Source: Domibacillus indicus
GTDB lineage: Bacteria; Bacillota; Bacilli; Bacillales; Domibacillaceae
Assembly: GCF_000970685.1 (NCBI RefSeq)
Contig: NZ_LAJB01000007.1
Span: 575,676 to 639,675, forward strand
DNA: 64,000 bases
Reading direction: 5' to 3'
Below are positions 6,285-15,950 of this stretch, piece after piece. Below the pieces are notes generated by a model. It was not told the DNA's origin and did no database searches. It saw only the letters and a list, made by a program, of their open reading frames with translations. A program made the position numbers and the translations under genes. Each line of letters starts with the position of its first letter. The first letter of the stretch is position 1.

Positions 6285-8547
6285 CGTATTGCTTTTTAAA
6301 CTGGGCGCGGAAGTAAATGGCTGTCACCATTATGTTGAATAACGCAAAGCCGATCAGAACAGCAGTATTCTGCCACATAAACGAATAATCGCCGCTTGAA
6401 ATAACCGCCCTGAATCCCTTGATCGAATAAGCCATCGGCAGAATACTCGTAATATGCTGAAGCGGTTTTGGAATCAATTCCAGCGGAAACGTTCCGCCGC
6501 TTGCTGTCAGCTGGCTGATTAAAATAAGCACCGCAATAAACCGGCCAGGATTTCCAAGAATGGTTGCAAGCATTTGAATAAGTGTCATAAAAGACGCACT
6601 GGCAATAAAAGCCAGAAGGAAAAAGCGCGGAACGCTTTGCACCTCTAACTGAAGAACGGCAAGCAGGAAAAGAGTTGCTGCTGCAGCCTGGCACAAACCG
6701 ACCAGTAAAAAGACGCCAAGCTTGCCGGCATACCACGCAAGACCGCTTTTTGGCCGTTCAGGCGTGTCTTTCAGCGGGAAAATGATGGTCAGCATAATCG
6801 CACCGACGAATAACCCGAGCGACAGCATATAAGGAGCCATGCCCGTACCGTAATTCGGCACTTCATGGAACGCTTTTTTATCTATCTGAACTGGATCTGC
6901 TACCATGTCATACGTCTGATCATCCGCTTTTACTTCTCCTGATTCATCGGCGGCTTTTGCTAATTCCGTCTGCAATTCTTTTGTTCCTTTTTCCAGCTCC
7001 TCTGAGCCTTTAGTAAGCTTCTCTGAACCGGAGACAAGCTTGCCTGCACCATCCGATAATTGGTGAGATCCGTCTGTGAGCTCTGCTAAGCCGGAAAAAA
7101 GATCATCCGCACCTTTTGCAAGAGAGTCAGCCCCGGTTTTCGCTTCAGCTGTTTTTTCGCTGATCGTATTCAAGCCGGACAGCAGCGTTTCCTCTCCTGT
7201 TTGAAGATTTGTTGTACCGTTATACAGCTTTCCGGCTCCTTCTGCCAAATCTCCAAGACCTATTTGAAGCTGCTCCTGGCCGGATTGAATTTGCCCAAGA
7301 CCTTTTGAAAGTTCTTCCATTTTTTCCGCCATTGAGCCGGAAACTGCTTTATTTATTTCATCAGCCCCTGTTGCAATCTGGCTGCTTCCGTCCTGCAGTT
7401 GATCAAATCCAGCTGAAATGCCGGTGTTTAATTCCTCTTGCTGGGCGGCCATGTCTTTCTGGAGTTCAGCAAGCTGTTCTTTTGTCATCACCTGTGACAG
7501 CATTGGCATCAGCTGCTCCATCTGTGTTTTTTGAGCAGCTGCAATTTGGCTTTTCAATTCCGTTTCAAATTGCCCCATGCCTTCAGTTAACTCGCCGGCT
7601 CCTGAGGAAAGAGAAGCTGTTCCATCTGCTAAAGCAGGAATTTGCTCATGGAACTGGTCTACACCGCTTTTTGCCGCGGCGGTTCCATCAAGCAGCTCTG
7701 GCATGCTTTCATTCGCCGACGATAATCCGTCTTGAAGTTCAGCCGCGCCTGTTACAAGCTGATCAGTCCCGTCCTTAAGCTGCTCTCCTCCTTCTGCAAG
7801 CTTCGCCTGTCCGTCTGAAAGCTGGCCTATTCCTTTAGAAAGAGCAGCCGCTCCGTCCGCTACTTCTTTAGAGCCTGTACCTGCTTGTTCCACCCCTGAA
7901 GCAAAAGAAACCGAGCTGTCCGCCAATGATTCCAGCTTTTCTTTTAATTGGGCTGTTCCATCTTTTATTTTTACCGCTCCTTCATCAAGCTTCCCGGCCC
8001 CATTTCCTGCTTCCAAATATCCCTCGCTCATTTTTTTGACCGTGTCAAACATGGTTTTGGCATATGTTTTGGTGACATCCTTTTGAATAGATGTCCGAAT
8101 TTCTTTTATGGCCGACTGGCCGATTTGCGAAGAAATAAAATTATAGCTTTCATTGGGTGTATAGATTAATTCAAGTTTTTCAGGATTATCATCCAGCAGC
8201 GTTGTGGCATTGTTTGAAAAGTTTTCCGGTATTTCGATCATCAGATAATATTTCTGCTGCTTTAAACCGGCTGATGCCTCTTGTTTTGTAACGGTGTCAA
8301 AAGCAAAATCATCACTTTTCTTAAGCTCCTTTTGCAGCTCCTTCCCGATGTTGAGTTTCTCTCCTTCAAATTCCGCTCCTTTGTCATTATTCACAACGGC
8401 AACCGGCAGCTGGTTCAAATGGCCGTATGGATCCCAAAATGCCCATAAAAAAACGCCGGAGTATAAAAGAGGAATCATCATTACTGCAATAATTGAAATA
8501 ATGAGCATCCGATTTCCAACGATTTCTTTTAGTTCTTTCCGAAACAT
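6265..8547 (-). CDS. yhgE: YhgE/Pip-type membrane protein
   Basis: A 760-residue membrane protein of the YhgE/Pip family (ABC-2 permease-like). One membrane segment is near the N terminus (RMLIISIIAVMMIPLLYSGV), then a very long extracellular region of repeated LxxGxxxLxxG heptad-like units (for example GAAALSKGIGQLSDG, GAGKLVSGSEKLTKG), then five or six C-terminal membrane segments. The chosen start is the internal ATG at 8547, because TAAGGAGGT sits eight bases upstream; the ATG at 8580 lacks a ribosome site. A TetR-type half-palindromic site lies over 8563-8585. YhgD, encoded upstream, is the likely repressor. Relatives were described as phage-infection proteins and as parts of type VII secretion loci; the role here is unknown. 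Confidence 0.88.
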   Translation of the reverse strand: MFRKELKEIVGNRMLIISIIAVMMIPLLYSGVFLWAFWDPYGHLNQLPVAVVNNDKGAEFEGEKLNIGKELQKELKKSDDFAFDTVTKQEASAGLKQQKYYLMIEIPENFSNNATTLLDDNPEKLELIYTPNESYNFISSQIGQSAIKEIRTSIQKDVTKTYAKTMFDTVKKMSEGYLEAGNGAGKLDEGAVKIKDGTAQLKEKLESLADSSVSFASGVEQAGTGSKEVADGAAALSKGIGQLSDGQAKLAEGGEQLKDGTDQLVTGAAELQDGLSSANESMPELLDGTAAAKSGVDQFHEQIPALADGTASLSSGAGELTEGMGQFETELKSQIAAAQKTQMEQLMPMLSQVMTKEQLAELQKDMAAQQEELNTGISAGFDQLQDGSSQIATGADEINKAVSGSMAEKMEELSKGLGQIQSGQEQLQIGLGDLAEGAGKLYNGTTNLQTGEETLLSGLNTISEKTAEAKTGADSLAKGADDLFSGLAELTDGSHQLSDGAGKLVSGSEKLTKGSEELEKGTKELQTELAKAADESGEVKADDQTYDMVADPVQIDKKAFHEVPNYGTGMAPYMLSLGLFVGAIMLTIIFPLKDTPERPKSGLAWYAGKLGVFLLVGLCQAAAATLFLLAVLQLEVQSVPRFFLLAFIASASFMTLIQMLATILGNPGRFIAVLILISQLTASGGTFPLELIPKPLQHITSILPMAYSIKGFRAVISSGDYSFMWQNTAVLIGFALFNIMVTAIYFRAQFKKQYGRLEAA

Positions 8548-8562
8548 CTTTATTACCTCCTT

Positions 8563-8585
8563 AGTGACCGGTTTGTTCATTTAGT
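8563..8585. promoter_or_regulatory. Second, imperfect YhgD operator candidate before yhgE
   Basis: On the minus strand the outer half-sites TGACTAAAT and AACCGGTCA are placed with the same overall 23-base length as the perfect palindrome upstream of yhgD (9199-9221). This suggests that the same TetR regulator can act at the yhgD-yhgE junction. Confidence 0.4.
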
Positions 8586-8610
8586 CAATTTAATGAAAAA
8601 AGAAAGACCC

Positions 8611-9183
8611 TTACCGGGCCATTCCCTTAAATACATATAATTCAAATGTTTGTGCGATTTCTTCTTTTGTAAGCGCATGGCCGCGCCGTTCCCAGTCTGC
8701 GACAAGCGTTACATACAATTTCAGCATAATGAACGCTGCAAGTTCAGGGTCTGTTTCTTGAATCTCTTTTCGCTCCATTGCTTCTTTTGCTTGTGCAGCG
8801 ATATAACTGACAATTGCATCTTCCATTTTTTTTAACGCTTCTGCTACAGCAGGCGTTCCCATTTCTTTTTCTTCCTGAAACAGCTTTACAGCGAGCTGAT
8901 GTTTTGTCCGAAAAGCTAAAATTTCAAACAGGGCCCGGTGCACATTTTCATGAAAAGAAGCATCCGGTTTGATCACTGCTTCCGCTGCTTCCTTCATCTC
9001 TTGAATTAATGTTGTTAATATATCTTCAAACAACTCTTCTTTGTTTTTAAAAAAAGTATAAATCGTTCCTTTGCCAACATTCGCAAGCCTGGCTACCTGA
9101 TCCATCGTCGTTGCCTTATAGCCGAACATAGTAAACGACTTTGTCGCTGCTTCAATAATGTCTTTTTTTCGGCCAGACACCAT
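8611..9183 (-). CDS. yhgD: TetR-family regulator YhgD
   Basis: A 190-residue TetR regulator. The N-terminal helix-turn-helix (10-55) reads IIEAATKSFTMFGYKATTMD then VARLANVGKGTIYTFFKNKEE, and the ligand/dimer domain follows. GTGG and GAGGTGG lie before the start. Its own promoter carries a perfect palindrome overlapping the transcription start (9199-9221), indicating autorepression. The gene sits upstream of and in line with yhgE, which is the likely target, as in B. subtilis. Confidence 0.88.
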   Translation of the reverse strand: MVSGRKKDIIEAATKSFTMFGYKATTMDQVARLANVGKGTIYTFFKNKEELFEDILTTLIQEMKEAAEAVIKPDASFHENVHRALFEILAFRTKHQLAVKLFQEEKEMGTPAVAEALKKMEDAIVSYIAAQAKEAMERKEIQETDPELAAFIMLKLYVTLVADWERRGHALTKEEIAQTFELYVFKGMAR

Positions 9184-9198
9184 TCAACCACCTCTTTT

Positions 9199-9221
9199 TG
9201 ACCAAAATAATGTTTTGGTCA
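9199..9221. promoter_or_regulatory. Perfect palindromic operator of yhgD
   Basis: Nine-base arms TGACCAAAA and TTTTGGTCA separated by TAATG, placed 15 bases after the -10 of the yhgD promoter. Position and symmetry fit a TetR-family autorepressor site. Confidence 0.75.
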
Positions 9222-9236
9222 TTTAGTTCTAACGAT

Positions 9237-9265
9237 AGTTTATTCCTGCTTCGTTTGTTTGTCAA
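9237..9265 (-). promoter_or_regulatory. Promoter of yhgD-yhgE
   Basis: On the minus strand, -35 TTGACA (9265-9260), 17-base spacer, -10 TAAACT (9242-9237). Confidence 0.65.
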
Positions 9266-9266
9266 C

Positions 9267-9295
9267 AAAAAATCCCGCCAAAAAGGCGGGATTTA
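9267..9295 (-). terminator. Terminator of the hemE-hemH operon
   Basis: Stem CCCGCC/GGCGGG with an AAAA-type loop followed on the minus strand by six T. The T-tract touches the yhgD -35. Confidence 0.8.
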
Positions 9296-9300
9296 TCTTA

Positions 9301-10242
9301 TCATTTCCCTTTCTCTTTTAAATGCTTGAGAACTACGTCTCCAAGCGCCTCGATAAATTCGGGACGTGCATTTGGCATTGGCGGACGGTAGTAGCCGGCA
9401 CCAATGTCATCTGTTACGACTTTACATTCGTAATCGTTGTCAAACAATACTTCTAGATGATCAGCCACAAACCCGGCCGGTACGTATACAAACGCTTTGT
9501 ACCCATCTTGCTCATAAAGATCACGCGTTAAATCCTGTACGTCCGGTCCAATCCAGGGCTCCGGTGTGTTGCCGGCACTTTGCCAGCCGACTGCGTAATG
9601 TTTAACGCCCGCTGCTTCTGCAAGCAGATCCGCCGTTTCTTTTAATTGCTGTGGATATGGATCACCTGCTGCAATAATTTTCTCCGGCAGGCTGTGCGCC
9701 GATACGATTAAAACAAACTTCTGTTTTTCTTCTTCTGTCATTGTGTCAACAGTTCTCTTTATTTGTTCAGACCAGTACTGGATAAATTTCGGCTCGCGGT
9801 ACCAGCTTTCAACCGATGTGATCGCAGGCCCGTCAATTTTTGCTGATTCTTCCGCCGCCCGCTCATTATATGATTTTACGCTGAACGTAGAGAAATGCGG
9901 TGCAAGAACGATGGAAACCGCCTCTTCGATGCCGTCTTCTTTCATTTGATAAACAGCATCTTCAATAAATGGTTCAATGTGCTTTAAGCCGATATAAAGC
10001 TTAAATTCGATATCCTGCTGTGTTTCATTTAAAAAGTCAGTCAGCCCCTGCGCCTGCTCCTGAGTAATTTTCGCAAGCGGTGAAATACCGCCAATTGCTT
10101 CATAACGGCTGCGCAAATCTTCAAGAGCTTCCTCGGACGGCTTGCGGCCGTGACGAATGTGTGTGTAATACCGTTCAATATCTTCTTCTTTGTATGGCGT
10201 CCCATAAGCCATTACAAGAAGGCCCATTGTTTTTTTTGCCAT
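9301..10242 (-). CDS. hemH: Ferrochelatase (coproporphyrin/protoporphyrin), HemH/CpfC
   Basis: A 313-residue soluble enzyme inserting Fe2+ into the porphyrin at the end of haem synthesis; in Bacillus the substrate is probably coproporphyrin III. The sequence opens [20 protein letters not shown], close to B. subtilis HemH (310 residues). Family signatures are visible: [13 protein letters not shown] with the metal-site histidine, and [27 protein letters not shown] precedes the ATG at 10242, so I prefer this to the ATG five codons upstream. It follows hemE by about 70 bases. hemY, which normally follows in B. subtilis, is not present before yhgD. Confidence 0.95.
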   Translation of the reverse strand: MAKKTMGLLVMAYGTPYKEEDIERYYTHIRHGRKPSEEALEDLRSRYEAIGGISPLAKITQEQAQGLTDFLNETQQDIEFKLYIGLKHIEPFIEDAVYQMKEDGIEEAVSIVLAPHFSTFSVKSYNERAAEESAKIDGPAITSVESWYREPKFIQYWSEQIKRTVDTMTEEEKQKFVLIVSAHSLPEKIIAAGDPYPQQLKETADLLAEAAGVKHYAVGWQSAGNTPEPWIGPDVQDLTRDLYEQDGYKAFVYVPAGFVADHLEVLFDNDYECKVVTDDIGAGYYRPPMPNARPEFIEALGDVVLKHLKEKGK

Positions 10243-10309
10243 GCTTATCCACCTCATTTAATTCATTGCTTGCTTTAAATTGTAAAAAATGATTCTTTAA
10301 CTAGTATGT

Positions 10310-11341
10310 TTATCTGGCTGTGTATTCATGAACAAAAGCAGTGAGGCGTTTTAAAGTGTCCGGGTTTACTTCCGGAAACACTCCATGCCCCAGGTTAAAA
10401 ATGTGGCCTGGAGAGGCCATACCCTGATCCAGTATGGCTTTTGCCCGTTCTTCAATAACCTCCCATGGAGCGAGCAGAATGGCCGGATCCAGATTCCCCT
10501 GCAATGTTTTCGTCAAGCCTATATCCCGTGCTTCTGAAATTTGCATACGCCAATCCAACCCGACTACATCAAGCGGCAGGTCGTGCCATTCCTTTGCCAG
10601 ATGGCTCGCACCTACACCAAACATAATAAGCGGCACATTTTCTGAGCGCAGTTCGCTAAAAATACGCTCCATTACCGGCTTAATGAATATACGGTAATCT
10701 GCTACATTTAAAGCTCCGACCCATGAATCAAAGATCTGTACCGCTCTGGCACCCGCTTTCACCTGGGAGCGGACGTATGTAACTGTCATATCTGCTAATT
10801 TATCCATTAAAGCAAACCAGGCTTTTGGCTCTGCATACATAAACGCTTTTGTTTTATTATAATTTTTAGAGGGACCGCCTTCGATCATATAGCTTGCCAG
10901 CGTAAACGGAGCACCGGCAAATCCAATAAGCGGCACGTTAAGCTGCTCTTCTGTTAAGAGACGGATTGTTTCAAGAACATACGGTACGTCGCTCTCCGGA
11001 TCAATCTCGCCAAGCTTTTCCACGTCTGCCATCGAGCGGATTGGATTCTCGATAACCGGGCCGATACCAGATTTGATATCAACATTCACACCGATAGAGG
11101 GAAGCGGCGACATAATGTCTTTATATAAAATCGCTGCATCTACATCATATTGCTCAACTGGAAGGCGTGTAACATAAGCGCAGATTTCCGGCTGATGGGT
11201 AATTTCAAATAAAGAATACTTTTCTTTTAGTTCTCGGTATTCCGGCTGCGAACGCCCCGCCTGGCGCATATACCAGACCGGCGTATAATCGGTTTTCTCG
11301 CCCCTTGCCGCTTTTAGGAATGTATCGTTCAAATGCCTCAT
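10310..11341 (-). CDS. hemE: Uroporphyrinogen decarboxylase
   Basis: A 343-residue cytosolic enzyme that converts uroporphyrinogen III to coproporphyrinogen III by four decarboxylations. The N-terminal signature [20 protein letters not shown] contains the catalytic-site arginines, and [17 protein letters not shown] and the C-terminal [16 protein letters not shown] motifs are present. It is the first gene of the hemE-hemH operon. A promoter (11393-11421) lies upstream, divergent from hmoB. Confidence 0.96.
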   Translation of the reverse strand: MRHLNDTFLKAARGEKTDYTPVWYMRQAGRSQPEYRELKEKYSLFEITHQPEICAYVTRLPVEQYDVDAAILYKDIMSPLPSIGVNVDIKSGIGPVIENPIRSMADVEKLGEIDPESDVPYVLETIRLLTEEQLNVPLIGFAGAPFTLASYMIEGGPSKNYNKTKAFMYAEPKAWFALMDKLADMTVTYVRSQVKAGARAVQIFDSWVGALNVADYRIFIKPVMERIFSELRSENVPLIMFGVGASHLAKEWHDLPLDVVGLDWRMQISEARDIGLTKTLQGNLDPAILLAPWEVIEERAKAILDQGMASPGHIFNLGHGVFPEVNPDTLKRLTAFVHEYTAR

Positions 11342-11392
11342 ATAGATTGGGTGCCACCTTTCAACTATGACAGATTAGAATTACTATTGATT

Positions 11393-11421
11393 ATTATAGC
11401 TTACCGTTCTGTACATTTCAC
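11393..11421 (-). promoter_or_regulatory. Promoter of hemE-hemH
   Basis: On the minus strand, -10 TATAAT (11398-11393) with a weak -35 GTGAAA (11421-11416) 17 bases upstream. Confidence 0.5.
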
Positions 11422-11515
11422 TAAAAGGATGTTTTGTTCGCAAATTTGCCAAACGAATGTGTTGAAATTGGAAAGACGGGTACAGAAAAAGATATACTAT
11501 TACTTGAGGTGATAA

Positions 11516-12027
<512 letters not shown>

Positions 12028-12028
<1 letters not shown>

Positions 12029-12062
12029 AAGCCAGAGGATGGGCTGCCATCCTCTGGCTTTA
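12028..12062. terminator. Bidirectional terminator between hmoB and ecsB
   Basis: Stem AAAGCCAGAGGATG with CATCCTCTGGCTTT around a short loop; convergent genes on both sides. Confidence 0.85.
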
Positions 12063-12100
12063 CCAGTTTCATATTTGCTTAAACCGCTGCTCCAGCGCCC

Positions 12101-13309
12101 CTATAAACGGTTTATTTTCTTCAGCCGCGCAGGTGCGTATATCCAGACGAAGAAAAGCGTAAAAGTAACAGATGCGGCGAGGACAATGGCTCCTTCCATC
12201 AATCCGGCCGATAAAGCTGAAACACCGAACACAATAGATTGAATCAGCAGAATTCTCATAAGCAGATTCTGTACCGCCCTGCTCTTTCCTTCTTCTCCTT
12301 CTGGATACAGCCGGGGCCAGATAATATATCCATGCCTTGCTGAAATAGGCAGCAGCTGAAAACCGGTTAAGTATAAAAACAAGAGAGCAGCAATTAACTG
12401 AACCGGCAGCAGGCCGCTAAGGGCAATAATAAATGCGCTGATAGCCGTGAGCCGGACAAACAGGCCGCTGTATTCGCTCATGCGCACAAAAGTGCGGGCC
12501 AGCAAATACGTATAGGTTCCCTTTTCAGAACCAGGAAGCAGGCCATCAAGCCACGCACGCCGCTTTACTGTTCCACGCAGATGAGGAACATCGGTAAACA
12601 TATTGGCGAGCCGGTAAAAAGCAGCCATTCTTTTTTCTTCAAGATCAGCCAGCAGCTCCCATTTTAATGGCCTGTTTCCAATGCGGCCCATGTAGAAAAT
12701 CCAAAACACCATGAATAACAAAGCGATTCCTGCGAGTCCATACTCTGCAGAAAAAACGGCAAACAAAAAAGCGGCATTTAAAAGCAGACGAATAGCCATA
12801 TCGCCCATTCTCACATCATTTGACGGCACATTTAACGCTTCAAGCCGGCAAAATAAATTCCACAGCTTTGCCGCGAGCACCGCGCCCAAAAATACAAAAA
12901 AATTGCCGAATCCCGTGCCTTCTGCTTTTGCATACATCGGCATAGCAAAGGCTAAAAGCGCGATTAAAAGATAGCTTTGTGCCGCGAAGCTTGTCCAGGC
13001 CGCTTTTCGAAAATAAGGCTTCATTTCACTTTCGAGAGGAAGTAAGTAAACGGTATCCGGCCGTTTTATATATGTATAAACAGGACTCCACGCCAGCACA
13101 ATCCCCATTACAGCCGCCATAATAAGTACTGCTGGAAAACCTTCTTCGATGGTTTCTACCCAGCCGCTGTAGTAAAACAGAAGCGCTCCCAGCGCGAATA
13201 CAAGCACAAACAGCAAATGATCATTCAGCATATAGCGTGTATATTTGCGAATTTCTGCATAATACGCGGATGATCGTTCTTTGAACAGCTCGTTAACTGA
13301 AAATTTCAT
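12101..13309 (-). CDS. ecsB: ABC transporter permease EcsB
   Basis: A 402-residue polytopic membrane protein with about ten hydrophobic segments in pairs (for example LLFVLVFALGALLFYYSGW, AVLIMAAVMGIVLAW, FLFAVFSAEYGLAGIALLF). It forms the EcsAB transporter, which in B. subtilis affects regulated intramembrane proteolysis, secretion and competence. The start overlaps the ecsA stop by four bases (ATGA). The third gene of the B. subtilis operon, ecsC, does not follow; an EcsC-family gene lies at 40.2 kb. Confidence 0.9.
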   Translation of the reverse strand: MKFSVNELFKERSSAYYAEIRKYTRYMLNDHLLFVLVFALGALLFYYSGWVETIEEGFPAVLIMAAVMGIVLAWSPVYTYIKRPDTVYLLPLESEMKPYFRKAAWTSFAAQSYLLIALLAFAMPMYAKAEGTGFGNFFVFLGAVLAAKLWNLFCRLEALNVPSNDVRMGDMAIRLLLNAAFLFAVFSAEYGLAGIALLFMVFWIFYMGRIGNRPLKWELLADLEEKRMAAFYRLANMFTDVPHLRGTVKRRAWLDGLLPGSEKGTYTYLLARTFVRMSEYSGLFVRLTAISAFIIALSGLLPVQLIAALLFLYLTGFQLLPISARHGYIIWPRLYPEGEEGKSRAVQNLLMRILLIQSIVFGVSALSAGLMEGAIVLAASVTFTLFFVWIYAPARLKKINRL

Positions 13310-14043
13310 CGTACCGCTTCCTTCGTCAATTCCACATAAATATCATCAAGTGCGGCATCCGGCATGGCAAACTCACGGCGCAGTTCTTCCATCGTTCCTT
13401 TTGCCCGCACTTTTCCGTCGTGTAAAATGATAAACCGGTCACAATATCTTTCAGCAGTTGCCAAAATGTGCGTAGACATTAAAATACCAGCACCGCTTTC
13501 TTTCATTTTACTCATTAAATCAAGAAGCGAGCGGATGCCCAGCGGATCCAGCCCGACAAAGGGTTCATCAATGATATAAAGAGAGGGCTCTGTTAAAAAA
13601 GCACCCATGATCATGACTTTTTGTTTCATCCCTTTAGAAAAGTGCGCAGGAAACCACTTCATCTTCTCATTAAGACGAAACTCTTTTAACAGCGGATCAA
13701 TCCGCTCTTTATATGTTTGTTCCGGCAGGCCATATGCTGATGCCGTTAAACGCATATGCTCCTCAAGTGTAAGTTCATCGTACAGCACCGGTGTTTCCGG
13801 CACAAATGAAAATTGGCGGCGGTAATCCGAAGGATTTTGTTCAAGCGTCAATCCATTAATTTTCACGCTTCCCTTTACCGGTTCCATTAAGCCGATAATA
13901 TGCTTGATGGCTGTGCTTTTGCCGGCACCGTTTAAGCCGATAAGGCCGACAAGCTGCCCTTTGCCCACTTCAAACGACACATCATGCAGCACCGGTTTCC
14001 TTGTGTACCCGCCGGTGATATTTTCCACAGATAATAATGACAT
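13306..14043 (-). CDS. ecsA: ABC transporter ATP-binding protein EcsA
   Basis: A 245-residue ATPase with Walker A (GLNGAGKST), Q-loop region (FVPETPVLYDELT), ABC signature-like FSKGMKQKV, Walker B (LYIIDEPFVGLD) and the switch histidine in LMSTHIL. I use the ATG at 14043, which gives MSLLSVENITGGYTRKPVLH as in B. subtilis EcsA (247 residues) and is preceded by GAGGAAAGGG. It is the first gene of the ecsAB operon and is divergent from hit. Confidence 0.94.
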   Translation of the reverse strand: MSLLSVENITGGYTRKPVLHDVSFEVGKGQLVGLIGLNGAGKSTAIKHIIGLMEPVKGSVKINGLTLEQNPSDYRRQFSFVPETPVLYDELTLEEHMRLTASAYGLPEQTYKERIDPLLKEFRLNEKMKWFPAHFSKGMKQKVMIMGAFLTEPSLYIIDEPFVGLDPLGIRSLLDLMSKMKESGAGILMSTHILATAERYCDRFIILHDGKVRAKGTMEELRREFAMPDAALDDIYVELTKEAVR

Positions 14044-14170
14044 TCGAAAACGCCCTTTCCTCTCAATAGTTACACGTATCATACCAAAATTCTGGCCGGA
14101 GCACATAGTTCCCTGCATTTAGATTGTATGCTACACTTTTTGTACAATTATATAAAAGGAGTGATAAACT

Positions 14171-14581
14171 ATGGATAACTGTATTTTTTGCAAAATCATC
14201 AATGGAGATATTCCATCCGCAAAAGTATATGAAGATGAAAACGTATATGCTTTTTTAGACATCAGCCAGGTCACAAAAGGCCATACCCTTGTTATTCCAA
14301 AGATACATAAAGAGAATATTTTTGAGCTGGAGACAGAGGCAGCCGGCCCTTTTTTTGAATCCGTAAAAAAAACAGCAGACGCCCTTCAATCTGCTTTTTC
14401 GCCAAAAGGATTAAACCTGTTAAACAACAACGGTGAAACTGCCGGCCAAACGGTTTTTCATTATCACATTCATTTAATTCCGCGCTACGGATCAGAAGAT
14501 GGCTTCCACCCTGTTTTTAAAGAAAACAACAGCGGCCATGACCTTGAAGGCATAGCCGCCGAAATCCGGTCTCATCTATAA
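14171..14581 (+). CDS. hit: HIT-family nucleotide hydrolase
   Basis: A 136-residue histidine triad protein. The HxHxHxx triad is FHYHIHLIP (His97, His99, His101) and an N-terminal CxxC (Cys4, Cys7) may bind zinc. Members hydrolyse purine nucleoside phosphoramidates or related AMP conjugates. AAAGGAG stands before the ATG. The gene is divergent from ecsA, as in B. subtilis. Its 3' end overlaps the antisense end of a small minus-strand gene. Confidence 0.92.
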   Translation: MDNCIFCKIINGDIPSAKVYEDENVYAFLDISQVTKGHTLVIPKIHKENIFELETEAAGPFFESVKKTADALQSAFSPKGLNLLNNNGETAGQTVFHYHIHLIPRYGSEDGFHPVFKENNSGHDLEGIAAEIRSHL

Positions 14582-14748
14582 GAAAGCAGAATCGCTGCCA
14601 TAACGGATAAAACGCTTATCAAGCTGAACTGGCCTGCTCTCTTTTTCAGCAGGTGGTTTCTGCTTCTGTGAGCTTCTTTCATATGATAAAGGGAGCTCGC
14701 AAATAAGATAAATCCACTTGATAAAAGGGCAAAAATAAGTCCCTGCAT
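14572..14748 (-). CDS. Small two-helix membrane protein
   Basis: A 58-residue reading frame beginning MQGLIFALLSSGFILFASSL, with a basic middle (HRSRNHLLKKR) and a second hydrophobic segment (SLISVLSVMAAILLSY). GAAGGAG lies eight bases before the ATG. Two membrane helices with a positively charged loop are predicted. The last three codons overlap the 3' end of hit on the other strand. I do not recognise a family. It fills the otherwise unexplained hit-yhaH gap. Confidence 0.6.
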   Translation of the reverse strand: MQGLIFALLSSGFILFASSLYHMKEAHRSRNHLLKKRAGQFSLISVLSVMAAILLSYR

Positions 14749-14848
14749 GCTATCGTCTCCTTCTTATGTGTTTGTTCCTTTCTTTTTTAGGGAACGATAT
14801 CATATATATATGCAGGCTAAAAATAGGAATGATTAACGAGGTGAAAAA

Positions 14849-15220
14849 ATGAACAAAAAAGCATTTTTTACTGGAATTGCTGCCGGGCTTGCTGCCGGGG
14901 CTTCCGCTGCACTGTTAACTACGCCGATGAGCGGCCAGGACAGACGGGCTAACTTAAAAGACAAGCAGGTATCAGCAAAACTAGCAACGATGGAAATCAA
15001 AGACAATGCCGGCCAGGTAAAAGAGTCCGTAAAACGTCTGGTCGAAACGGCAAAGCAAGAAGTGCCGGAAAAAGTAAACAGTATTAAAACAAATGCTATG
15101 CTTTGGAAAGAAAGCATTGACCCGAACGTTAAAACACTTCAAAAAGAAATCACCAACATACAAAAAACAGTCGGTGATTTACAGGAAACCCTGCCGCAGC
15201 CGCCTGCATCGGACAAATAA
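14849..15220 (+). CDS. yhaH: YhaH, YtxH-domain protein
   Basis: A 123-residue protein. An N-terminal alanine/glycine-rich hydrophobic segment (FFTGIAAGLAAGASAALLTT) is followed by a long amphipathic, probably coiled-coil region (about 40-115). This architecture is typical of the YtxH/YhaH family of general stress-associated, membrane-linked proteins. GAGGTG precedes the ATG. It lies between hit and scoC as in B. subtilis. Confidence 0.85.
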   Translation: MNKKAFFTGIAAGLAAGASAALLTTPMSGQDRRANLKDKQVSAKLATMEIKDNAGQVKESVKRLVETAKQEVPEKVNSIKTNAMLWKESIDPNVKTLQKEITNIQKTVGDLQETLPQPPASDK

Positions 15221-15226
15221 CGAATC

Positions 15227-15262
15227 TTACGGAAGGTTTTCCTTCCGTTTGTTTTTATTTTT
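15227..15262 (+). terminator. Terminator of yhaH
   Basis: ACGGAAGG/CCTTCCGT stem followed by a T-rich tract. Confidence 0.75.
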
Positions 15263-15347
15263 CAGCTTATTCTAAATTTTTGTGAATTTCCTCTTTCTAT
15301 TTTTTTATTTTATTGGCATAATATAAATCAATAAAAATAGATTTGAG

Positions 15348-15950
15348 GTGGAAGATATTAATAAAGCAAACGGCTCAGCGTCGACTCATCAATATACAAT
15401 GAAAGAAGCATTTATGTTCAGCCAGCGAATGGCCCAGCTTTCAAAAGCTTTATGGAAGGCAGTCGAAAAAGACTGGCAGCGATGGATTAAGCCTTATGAT
15501 TTAAACATCAATGAACATCACATTTTATGGATTGCCCATCATTTAAAAGGAGCTTCTATTTCTGATGTGGCTAACTTCGGAGTCATGCACGTATCGACAG
15601 CTTTTAACTTCTCTAAAAAACTAGAAGAACGCGGATTCCTGACGTTTTCTAAAAAAGAAGATGATAAGCGAAATACGTATATTGAAATTACACCGGCAGG
15701 CGAAAACTTGATTTTTGATTTAATGGAACAATACGATCCTGAATCAAATCTTGTTTTCTCCGGCAGTGAGCCGCTTCGTGAATTGTTTGGGAAATTTCCG
15801 GATCTGGCCGAGCTGATGGCTATTATTAAAAATATTTACGGAGACGACTTTATGGATATTTTCGAAACATCTATCCATAATATTGAACGGGATTTTGATG
15901 AAAAAAATAGAGAACTGAAGAGGGCTGAACGTCCTCAAACATCCGGATAA
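15348..15950 (+). CDS. scoC: MarR-family transition-state regulator ScoC (Hpr)
   Basis: A DNA-binding protein of about 197-200 residues that in B. subtilis represses extracellular proteases and sporulation genes. The winged helix is conserved: [53 protein letters not shown]. The start is uncertain. The GTG at 15348 lies inside GAGGTGG, which looks like the Shine-Dalgarno itself. The in-frame ATT at 15357 has ideal spacing and would give MNK, matching the MNR start I recall for B. subtilis Hpr. No ATG, and no GTG or TTG other than 15348, fits. I give the longer frame for position only. Confidence 0.93.
   Translation: MEDINKANGSASTHQYTMKEAFMFSQRMAQLSKALWKAVEKDWQRWIKPYDLNINEHHILWIAHHLKGASISDVANFGVMHVSTAFNFSKKLEERGFLTFSKKEDDKRNTYIEITPAGENLIFDLMEQYDPESNLVFSGSEPLRELFGKFPDLAELMAIIKNIYGDDFMDIFETSIHNIERDFDEKNRELKRAERPQTSG

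Noticed and set aside
6265..8547. Prophage remnant suggested by the old name 'phage infection protein' for YhgE
   Set aside because: The gene is a normal chromosomal membrane protein in its usual place and no phage genes are near.
6265..8547. Collagen-like or surface repeat protein suggested by LxxG repeats
   Set aside because: The repeats and flanking membrane segments are the standard YhgE/Pip architecture.
8548..8580. ATG at 8580 as start of yhgE
   Set aside because: No ribosome site, and it lies within the operator-like sequence; the ATG at 8547 has TAAGGAGGT at ideal spacing.
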